Shown here: piece by piece, positions 55,843 through 64,000 of the stretch
Numbering within the stretch: the stretch's first letter is position 1
Layout of the letters: every line of letters starts with the position of its first letter
Translations under genes and position numbers: made by a program
NCBI GenBank assembly: GCA_035772405.1
Contig: JAYKKM010000437.1
Coordinates: 8,340,501-8,404,500, forward strand
Source of the DNA: Chrysogorgia sp. JL179-B06
Taxonomy: Eukaryota > Cnidaria > Anthozoa > Scleralcyonacea > Chrysogorgiidae
Length of the DNA stretch: 64,000 nt
Direction of reading: 5' to 3'
Notes under the pieces: generated by a model
What the model saw: the letters and a program-made list of their open reading frames with translations, nothing else
Told to the model about the DNA's origin: nothing
The model's database searches: none

Positions 55843-56056
55843 ATTTATAAATTATTTATGTAGAAATTGATATTTTTTGAACTAACATTTTCGTTTGCTC
55901 GTCGCATCCAAGTCTTCCCACTGATTTTCCGTTCTGCAATTCATTTGAATTGTGAACCATTGTTAGATATATCTATAGTTGCTGCAAATATCTCCCTTTT
56001 GCAATGCCGATATAAGTTTGAATTACTTAATCTTTCGCGAAAGCTGAGGCGGATAT

Positions 56057-56603
56057 AATAATAATAACAACTTTATTTCAAGAGGGTAACATATAACAGT
56101 TAAAAAACTGACAAACTAATGGCCCTCAAATATTAAAATAGATAAAAGCATTAAAATAGTAAGATAAATATTTACATATAGATTTTGTTATTTATAAAAT
56201 GACCAACACCGATATAATTATCTAAAAAACGTTTCCTCAAGGAATTCTTAAAAGTAATTAAAGATTCTTTCTTGCGAAGTTCGGAGGGTAATTTGTTCCA
56301 TGATTTGGTACAAGAAACTGCGAAAGATCGTCTTCCATCATTCTCCCTTTTGTAACGTGGGCAAACAATATTAATATGTCCGTGCCTCGTAGATCTTGTG
56401 TGTACGTCAGTGTTGCGCGGTAGCATATCACTGATATATGTGGGACTGTTAACATATATTCTGTTGTGAATTATTGAGCATTTTATAATTTCAACCTCGT
56501 CATAGAAAGGAATCCATTCAAGTTTTCGAAATAATTTAACACTCGTCTCTCGGGATCTGCATTCAGAATTACTCTCGCAGCACGTTTCTGTAGCATGAAC
56601 ATA
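56057..56603 (-). pseudogene. 5'-truncated CR1-like LINE with frameshift
   Basis: Minus strand reads QKRAARVILNAD in one frame, then in another ETSVKLFRKLEWIPF, CSIIHNRI, AVSCTKSWNKLPSELRKK and FKNSLRKRFLDN. This is the conserved tail after the RT domain of CR1/L2-type LINEs. A frameshift lies near 56550. The 3' end (left side) is AATAAAGTTGTTATTATTAT, a short-repeat tail as in CR1/L2. Gene 1's flank has the uninterrupted target GGCGGATATCTGCATAG (37805-37820), so insertion followed the duplication. Confidence 0.88.
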
Positions 56604-56715
56604 TCTGCATAGATTTTGATCCAATTTGTGTTATTAAAATTTATGTTGAATGTACGTACGTAATATTGAGAAAAATCTGTCATTTCATAATAGATAATCA
56701 TTTCTGTAACCAATA

Positions 56716-57900
56716 CAACAGTTTACAAAGCTAATTCTCGGTGATCTTATGACCAAATACGAAGTGAGAACAAAAAATAAAAATTACTTATTTCAATAAT
56801 GGTGTTCTCACCCTTTATACATTAGTATGACTTTTGATAAAAGTCGCTAAATCAAAATTAACTTAAGGCCAATTAAAAAAAACATTTCTGTTTTACATCG
56901 CCGCCCCTTCAAAAATTGGCCGCCCGGAAATTTATTTTTTAATAATCGTTAATTGGTCGGAAGAAGTCGGAAACCGAACATTGGCGGCCATGATGTTTTG
57001 TAAACAGAACGTTTTATAGCCCAACCTCGCTCCCAGGCTTTTTTTCATGCCCTTCGTTGTAGTTCAAATACGAGTTGGAACACAAGTTTGGAGGAAGATA
57101 GGCGTACGAGTTCCAGATAGTTCCAATTTAAAATGAGTGTTTTCAGTTGTCGTATACTTTATGGTTCAAATTGTTTTTAATTAATAAAAGGGCTTTAATA
57201 AATGTTTCATTAGCAGACCTCATGCCAACCTCCAGGAACTGAAAATCTGGAGATCTTGAAAAAATGTGGCCCAAAAACCTGGAGATCACAAAAAAACTGG
57301 GGGATTCATATAATAATGTTAAAAAAAATATGTCTTCATTAAAACAAAATTTTAAAAAGAAGAAATGTAGTTTACCTGCAGTGTCTTAGTCTATGGCTTA
57401 TATATTTTGTTTTCGAATGATGGAGGGAGATTGGTGCTGACAGGAATATGTGAAACTATTACCAATACAAATCACCGATAATTTTAAGCAATAAGGCCGC
57501 GCCATCAATGTGAAGTACTAGAGAAATTATTATACTACAGAGAATCGTCTGAATGGAATAACATACAAATTGTTCTGGAAGTTGGTAAATTTCTTTTTTT
57601 TTCCAAAATTGATCATGTCAGTTTGCTAACTTCGCAAGTCACCGGGGGACCGGGAGATCTTCGTCAAAACCAGGGGTCACCCCGGATGGCAGGTCTGCGC
57701 ATGCATTAGGAATGTACGGTTTTTTCGCAACGTCGCGCTAGCAGAGTACAGTATGGTCTCGCATTGATCAGGGGTATAAGTGGAAAATATTAAACTTCCA
57801 GAGCAAACTGCACAAGAAAGTAGAGTGTACTTCCAACGCGCAATAGGTCTTGACTGACTATTTCTTGCACAAACGAAGTGTTTGAAATGGAAAACAGCCT
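56716..57900. other. No gene recognised
   Basis: AT-rich. CACCGGGGGACCGGGAGATC near 57640 may be the end of a repeat whose partner is around 57240. The minus-strand ORF 57677-57934 lacks any known motif. Confidence 0.4.
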
Positions 57901-58317
57901 TTAACTCTTTCCTGTCCGGCTGAAAAACATCCAAAATTGAACTCTTGTTCTATTGATATCTCGGGAAGTATGCATAACTGTGACTAAATCTATACCTTTT
58001 CTGAAAGCGCAATAAACCGGCTGTTACCAATGCTTTCGAAGTTTTCGTACAAGACACATCATGTAATATAAATTAGCATTAATTATCATAAATCAGGTTG
58101 AAAAACTTCCATTTTTCTAGAAAATGCCATCTTGCACGCCCGCGTAGCATCATGAAGATTCAAAATGCCACCAATCCCAGAGTTGTTTATGAAATCAAAT
58201 CAAACTTGGCATGTGAGTGGTTCTCGTGTCCCTGGCGCTTGTCGAATTTCAATTTTAATCTTGCGTTACCGTGTGCCGTGTTTTTCGATTGACGACTTCG
58301 GGGACAGGAAAGAGTTA
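57901..58317 (-). mobile_element. TTAACTCTTTCC MITE, single reverse copy
   Basis: Starts TTAACTCTTTCCTGTCCGG and ends CGGGGACAGGAAAGAGTTA. Interior is the reverse complement of the three elements at 52513-54836 but clearly more diverged. Confidence 0.85.
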
Positions 58318-58699
58318 CACTACTAACAAAAAATAAAATGAAAAACCGCCCGCCCGCCCCAATTTTTTCAAAACAAGTGATGAAAAACAGAAATATATTT
58401 ATGGCTGGATGAGAGTCTGTTGCAAATACTTGACTGGTAACACAAAATGTTATGGAAATTTAGTTTGTCGGCGAAAGTAAAATATCACAGAGCTGCATTT
58501 CGTTCCCCTGTGGTATTCCACAACCATTCGGCAATTATATCTCTGGTTGTACGTTGCATCTTCACCTTGAGCATTGGAGTCTTCGCGAATCAGATTCAGG
58601 CCGGTTGGCAAATCATCTATATTATTTTTCTTTTATCTTCTTTATTCAATGGCTAAATTAAATTTTCTTCTTTTATCTTATATTATTTATTTTTATTTA

Positions 58700-60600
58700 T
58701 TAACTTTACAACCATACGAATGCAAATATACAGTAAATAAAGAGTGCAATACTTGAACATGATTGAAGGAATGATCAACAGGACAGGAGTCCCATGTGAA
58801 GACCAACCGAACAAAATACACAAATACACTAATACACAAATTACATAAGAATAAAGATTTAAGAGCAACAACTTGGATTGAAAGAACGACATTTAGAACA
58901 GAAACTTTTCCAGGTGCGCAGTCTATTAACATCGAAATTGGAGTCTAACTTAGAAGAGTAGTGAATATAAAGTTCATGTTTAAAAATGGAAACAGAAGTA
59001 CTATTACGAAGAGAGGTCCTACAAGGATTGGCTTCAAGCAAGTTGTTTTGACTTGAACGAGTGCGAGACGAGCGAATAGAAGAAAAGGTAACAAAACGAG
59101 AGATATCTAGATCGTATAGAGACCTTGTTTGCACTTAAAATAGAAGATCCTTAAAATAGACGGTCAGGGTAAGACGATTCATAATCTTGGAGTATGAATT
59201 TAGTGGCTCGTCTCTGAACACCCTCAAGAAGTGAAAGGTCACGTGACTTATCATGAGGAGCCCAGATTTGACTACCGTAAGACAAGTGAGAACGCACGAG
59301 CGCTAAATAAAGTAGACGACGGCAACGGACATTTGAGTACAGTTCCTGCGAAGAAACCCAAGCAAACGATTGGCTTTAGCAACACATTTAGCGATATGGG
59401 GGAACCACTTAAGGTCATTGCTGATGACCACACCCAAATCGGTTTGATTTGTTACACTTTTCACTAATTCGTTGTTGAGGTGGTAGGAATGACTAGATTG
59501 AGTACGTTTTCGGGATATCCTTAGTAAAAGAGTTTTAGACACATTAAATTTCATTTGCCAGGACTGTGAGCAGTTGCTCATAGCATCGAGATCAAGCTGG
59601 ACGAGATCTCTATCCACTGGTGACTCAATTGAGCGGAAGCACTTGCTGTCATCAGCAAAAAGAGCAACAGTACTGTTGCTGGTTACACCGGAAGGTCATT
59701 AACATAGAGAATTAAAAGAAGGGGACCTACCTTGCGGCACACAACACTAAGGTACGACGAAGAAACTCCTTCAACAACAACACGCTGTTTGTGATCATGA
59801 AGATAATCGGCAAACCATTTAAGAAGAGGACCGTAAATTCCATAAGTTTTCAGCTTTAAGGCTGCCAAACTGTTTGGTGTCGATTTTTCCTCCTATGTCT
59901 TCAATAATCCAACCAGCAACAAACTCCTCAAGAACTTTCGAGAGGGTTGGTGTTAAAGAAATAGGGCGAAAATCACAGTCCTCTTTAGGTGGTGTTTCTT
60001 TAGAGACAGGTGAGATGTTTGCCTCTTTCCAAGCTGCAGGGACAACACCAGATGATAGTGAGGTATTGAAAATATTAGTTACTGTCTCTGCTAATACAAA
60101 TGCAAAGGTCTTTAAAATCCGTGACGGGATGTTATCAGGTCCAGGGGCTTTCGTCGGATTAATCTTTGAGTTTGCACCTGGTCGATTGATGGTAAGAACG
60201 CTGGTAATTTGTTAAGATCCAAAGCAGGAATATCAGCTTTAACTGATATAAAAAAGCATTAAGTACGTCAACTAGTTCTTGGTCACTTAAGATAGAGCCA
60301 TTTTTTTCGATATGAAAACTGATGTTGAAGTACTGGCACTACCAGATAATCTCCTTACGAGTTTCCACCACAATCTACTATCCGTTTGTTTGAGATGACG
60401 TACTTTTTCTGAATAAAACGCTTTTTTTTGCAAATCAATATTATGTTTTACCTTATTTCGATAGTGTCTCCAATGAGGAATATTGCCATTGCGAAAAGCA
60501 TTTTGGCGGTCCAGGATGAGCTGTTTAAGAGAGGTAGATTGGAAACACGATTTCTCCACTCAGGTAAACGTTGAGGGTATAAAACTTTTCAGTAAACAAG
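58700..60600 (-). pseudogene. Decayed CR1/jockey-type LINE reverse transcriptase
   Basis: Minus-strand fragments occur in the order of a LINE polymerase: RQNAFRNGNIPHWRHYRNKV (about 60500), DFRPISLTPTLSKVLEEFV (about 59930), YGPLLKWFADYL and GPLLLILYVNDLP (about 59830-59690), LFADDSKCF with the catalytic FADD at 59659-59648, MKFNVSKT, then LGVVISNDLKW and RLLGFLRRN. A C-terminal frame follows to about 58860. Stops and frameshifts separate the pieces; the usual VPQGS box is degraded. The endonuclease is absent. 3' end near 58700-58740. Plus-strand ORFs here are shadows. Confidence 0.85.
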
Positions 60601-60835
60601 ACGACTGTAATATATTCAGTAGTAATATATTCAAGCTTTATGTTAATCAGTTCCCATGTATATATACGCCCTTAGTTTTTGATTAAAAGTTAGTCATTAG
60701 TCAATAGCGACTCTTCACGAAACACTACAACCACCACTAGAGCTATGCAATGAACCACAATGAAGCTCAGATCTCATTACAAACATTTTTATGCGAAAAA
60801 ATGCAATTTTTCATGATTTAGACAGTCAAGCCACC

Positions 60836-61567
60836 TTAAAATGCACCTGACCCCAAAAATGATAATGCTATGTTTGAAAGAGCACTTAAAATGATGAAGA
60901 ATAGCTTTAACAGTTCTTCGATATCTATTTTCGTTCTCGATCTATTCAGTTATATGTGATATGTTAATGAGGCACATGATGACGTCAAAGCAGGCAAACA
61001 ACATTGTGGCAATTCTAAAATTCGTGTATATCTTCAAAGTTATCCAATGAAATTACTTGAATGTTATCACCATAGTAACAGATTAGTTTTCAGACCTCTT
61101 AGTTTCTAAAACAAAATAATTTTTTTTCTCTCATGTGCAGAACATGTTGAAATTGGCAGTTCTCAATAACTTTTTCAATAACTTTTCCAATGCAATACCT
61201 AAGTTTGAAATCGAAAACGGTAATGGAAGAAAATGAAGACTTCTGTATGGTAACAAAGAGGTTTGGAAGCTAATCTGTTACTATGGTGACAACACAACTT
61301 GAACCATGTTCTTTAGTTTGGTAGTATGCATTCACGCATGCAAAGTTTCTAGTAATTTCATTGGATAACTTTGAAGATATACACGAATCTTAGAATTGCC
61401 ACAATGTTGTTTGCCTGCTTTGACGTCATGTGCTATGTTAATGATCACATATAACTGAATAGCTCGAGAACGAAAATAGATATCGAAGAACTGTTCAAGC
61501 CATTCGTCATCATTTTAAATGCTCTTTCAAATATAGCATTATCATTTTTGGGGTCATTTGCACTTTA
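60836..61567. mobile_element. 732-bp palindromic foldback element
   Basis: Left AAAATGCACCTGACCCCAAA with right TTTGGGGTCATTTGCACTTT. Arms of about 300 bp pair (GACGTCAAAGCAGGCAAACA against TGTTTGCCTGCTTTGACGTC; ATTGTGGCAATTCTAA against TTAGAATTGCCACAAT). Shares ATGGTAACAGATTAGTTTTC and CAGACCTCTT with the 22703-23451 element, so it is a distant family member. Confidence 0.88.
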
Positions 61568-62752
61568 AAGTGTTTTTCATCAAATTCTGAAATTTGAAGG
61601 CCATATGTATGAATTTTCACTGAGTTCATACAGGTATTATCTGTGCAATGACGAATTGATTTGTTGTTAGACTACTCCAAAAAATATCTAGGGCCTTTGG
61701 ATTTTTTCCCTTATTGACATATCTCTAAAATAATTCGTCATTGCACAGCTCTGGTATTCCATGCACCTGCACATATAAAATTAAAGACCCTTAGCACTTA
61801 CCTGTTTGGAGAAATCACCATTGGCGCGTCCTACAGTTTCTTGCCTTTAAAAATGTTGTTTTCGCGGAAAAGGGTGTGACTGCTAAGCAATTAAAGATAT
61901 GGACCCAAATATTTTTCTTTGTAAATGCTATTGGACCACGTTAACTACTTATGTAAAAAAAATGACTATATAACATTTGTAGTATGATAAATCGTGCTCT
62001 CAAAATGACTCCATTTCGACTATCGAGCTACCTTAAGGGTGAAGATTCAAAGACATGCTGGGAAGCACATGACCATCTACAATGTTATAAATATCACGAC
62101 AATATTCGCTTAATCGAAATCCAGTTTTAGTAACTGCACATGATCGCTCCACTTCAATAAGTCGTTCCTATGCTTCGCATATACACGAGTTAAAAACGGC
62201 CAGTGCGTGCGAAGTATTTGTTAAGGTGGCACGATAGTCAAAATAGGTTCATTTTGACACGATTTATCATACTACAGATTTTATGATAGTCATTCTATCA
62301 AGTATGAGGTCTAATAGCATTTACTTGGAACACAATTTGAGTTCATATCTTTAATTGCCAGACAGTCACGCCCTTTTCCCTGACATCATTATTTTTAAAG
62401 GTAACTGGACACTTTACGGCACGCCAATAGTGATTTCTCCAAATAGGTATCAGTGCCATGGATGTGGCACATGCAATACAAGAGCTGTGTAATGACGAAT
62501 TATTTTGTGCCTTCATTATATTGTAGCCATCCCAAAAATGAGGGAGAAAAATCTCCATTTACATCTCTTCCAAAGGCCCTAGATATTGTTTAGAGTAGTC
62601 CAACAAGAAAATAAGAGGTCATTGCACAGATAATACCCTGTATGAACTCAGTGAAAATTTCATGAATAAATGTCAAATATTTCTGACATCACAAAAATAG
62701 CCTCTCACCGGCTGTCAAATTCCAGAATTTGAGAAAAAAAAACACTTTAAAG
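61563..62752. mobile_element. 1.19-kb palindrome adjoining the previous one
   Basis: Left CTTTAAAGTGTTTTTCATCA with right AAAAAAACACTTTAAAG. Long arms pair: TTCACTGAGTTCATACAGG with CCTGTATGAACTCAGTGAA, TATCTAGGGCC with GGCCCTAGATA, TGATAAATCGTG with CACGATTTATCA. The loop is about 180 bp (62040-62219). It overlaps the end of the 60836-61567 element by a few bases (CTTTAAAG). Confidence 0.88.
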
Positions 62753-63039
62753 TTTGATTCGAATGTTGAACTTGAAGTAAAATTGGAAAGCTCCAGCTTC
62801 ATACTAGGGTCCTTCCTTTTCTTAACGTACAATAGTTCAGTATGCATTCGAGCCACATTAACTTGTCGGTTAAGGAGTTGAGTTTGTTCATGAATTTCTT
62901 GCTTTGTTTCTCAGTCAGGGAACAATAAAGAAGGCGGATTACAACTTTCTTTCTTCGAAAAAATAAGGTGGATATGAAGTTCTTGTTACTGGCTAATATT
63001 GTAATATTGTTATTACAAAAGTCCAAGCAGCACTTTGAT
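62753..63039. other. No gene recognised
   Basis: Short AT-rich stretch. The minus-strand ORF 62799-63026 has no recognisable motif. Confidence 0.4.
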
Positions 63040-63195
63040 CCGGTAAATACGTACCTAAAATGAACAGGTTTTGTGATTGGCTATATGGAACAAAAGTGAT
63101 AGGGTTAGGACATTGGTTTCTTTGTGGTTGATTCTATTGTTTTATTGTTTTAATCAACCAATCGCAAAACGTGATAGTATAGGTATAGGTGGCGA
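63040..63195 (+). mobile_element. Short hairpin element, same as at 11506-11664
   Basis: GTAAATACGTACCTAAAATG to GGTAGGTGGCGACCC-type end, with inner inverted repeat GTTTTGTGATTGG / CCAATCGCAAAAC. About 95 % the same as the copy interrupting the SINE near 11.5 kb by eye. Confidence 0.8.
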
Positions 63196-63563
63196 CCCCT
63201 TTGATCAAGTCTGTTTCGGATGTCCGAGGAAGAAAGTAACCTGGAGCAAGCAGTACCTCATTGCTTATTGAACATGGGAATTACCCATACGTTTGTGTGC
63301 AGTATTAATAAGTTTGGACATTGTGTTGTGAAATTGTGTTATAGAAAATAATAACAGGATATTGAAGTAAAGTAGAAGTTAAGTAAAAGTTCGAGTTGAC
63401 AATCTTATTGCATTTGTGATATTTTACGTGTCTTATTAGTTACTAATAAGTATTCCCCAAGTAATGCCCGTTTCATGTGCTGAACCTAATGCAAATGAGT
63501 TTGAAGAAATAATTTTGCAAATTTACATTAGGTTGGGCATATGAAACGTTTAAAACATGCCTT

Positions 63564-64000
63564 AAAGTGCCACTACGATGAAAATTCATCCCCGTCTTTT
63601 ACATTTTCTTTAGCATAGAATAGTATTTCAGGGTCTAAAGTGATCATCGATGTAAAAAAAGTTTGAAGTAAGTATTTTGAGCTCTGAAATCACTATTATT
63701 TAGGCCACCATTACTAAAAACGTGTTCCAAGTGAGCCCGTCAAATTCTCAATGCTACGCCTGAATTTCAGTCGAGGTTATTTGTTTTCTTGTTTTCTTCG
63801 AGAAGTAGATGAAATGTTCAGCCTTTCAGATGAAGAATTTGAATAAACGACTTTCATTTACTTGAAGAATTAGCGATGTGGAGTCTTCGCGTTGAGAATT
63901 TGACGTCACTTCGTTAATGCTGGTTAGGAACACGAACGATTAATGGCGGACATAACAACTCCAGATTCGGAGTCAGAAAAATAATACTTGCCGTCGTCTA
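63564..64000 (+). mobile_element. AAAGTGCCACTACGAT foldback MITE, cut by window end
   Basis: Begins AAAGTGCCACTACGATGAAA and follows the reverse of the 4738-5675 element (TTAGGCCACCATTA, GAAATGTTCAGCCTTTCAGA, CCAGATTCGGAGTCAGAAAA). It lacks the GC-rich nested insert of that copy. It ends at the window edge. Confidence 0.8.

Larger units (their letters stand above)
41562..56715 (+). repeat. Tandem segmental duplication, copy 2
   Basis: Colinear with 26118-37905 and about 3.4 kb longer because of extra insertions (notably 44500-47230, 51243-51653, 52513-54836 and 56057-56603). Contains the second EGF-TLDc gene with promoter and 3' flank. Confidence 0.88.

Noticed and set aside
59874..60215. 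113-codon plus-strand ORF
   Set aside because: Antisense of the RPISL-T-LSKVLEEF part of the minus-strand LINE reverse transcriptase.

Overview
This is animal (metazoan) genomic DNA, not bacterial. There are no operons or long ORFs. Coding sequence comes in short exons with GT/AG borders, nearly all in symmetric phase 1, separated by AT-rich introns full of transposable elements. The protein families (secreted EGF-TLDc proteins, a trefoil plus beta-trefoil lectin-like protein) and the repeats (BEL/Pao, CR1-like and RTE-like retroelements, tRNA-derived SINEs, many hairpin MITEs) suggest a marine invertebrate, most likely a cnidarian. That assignment is inference.

Layout. 1-4.6 kb: two exons of a minus-strand gene, a six-cysteine trefoil exon (4504-4632) and a 390-nt beta-trefoil/ricin-like exon (167-556), separated by an intron loaded with foldback elements. 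4.7-26 kb: no intact gene recognised. It holds nested foldback MITEs, two tandem tRNA-Ala-like SINE units, a decayed BEL/Pao retrotransposon on the minus strand (about 9.6-13.3 kb), an exact 144-bp tandem duplication, a 67-bp hairpin satellite (18.7-19.6 kb), a hAT-like element with an 8-bp target duplication (21.2-21.9 kb), a 750-bp palindromic element and long (TA)n tracts.

26.1-37.9 kb and 41.6-56.7 kb are two copies of one tandem segmental duplication. Each carries a complete plus-strand gene: TATA box, non-coding first exon, seven coding exons and AATAAA. Each gene encodes a predicted 360-residue protein: signal peptide, four EGF-like modules (one exon each) and a C-terminal TLDc domain split over two exons. 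All fourteen coding exons join in frame. The two proteins are roughly 90 % identical. TLDc domains are best known from intracellular proteins, so a predicted secreted EGF-TLDc pair is the most notable biology here.

The duplication acts as a natural filled-site/empty-site comparison. It dates several insertions as post-duplication: an RTE-like LINE with a 12-bp target duplication, a CR1-like LINE, a GTAC-flanked MITE, and others. 56.7-64 kb is again transposon territory: a long decayed LINE on the minus strand (about 58.7-60.6 kb), two adjacent long palindromes (60.8-62.75 kb) and a foldback element cut by the window end.
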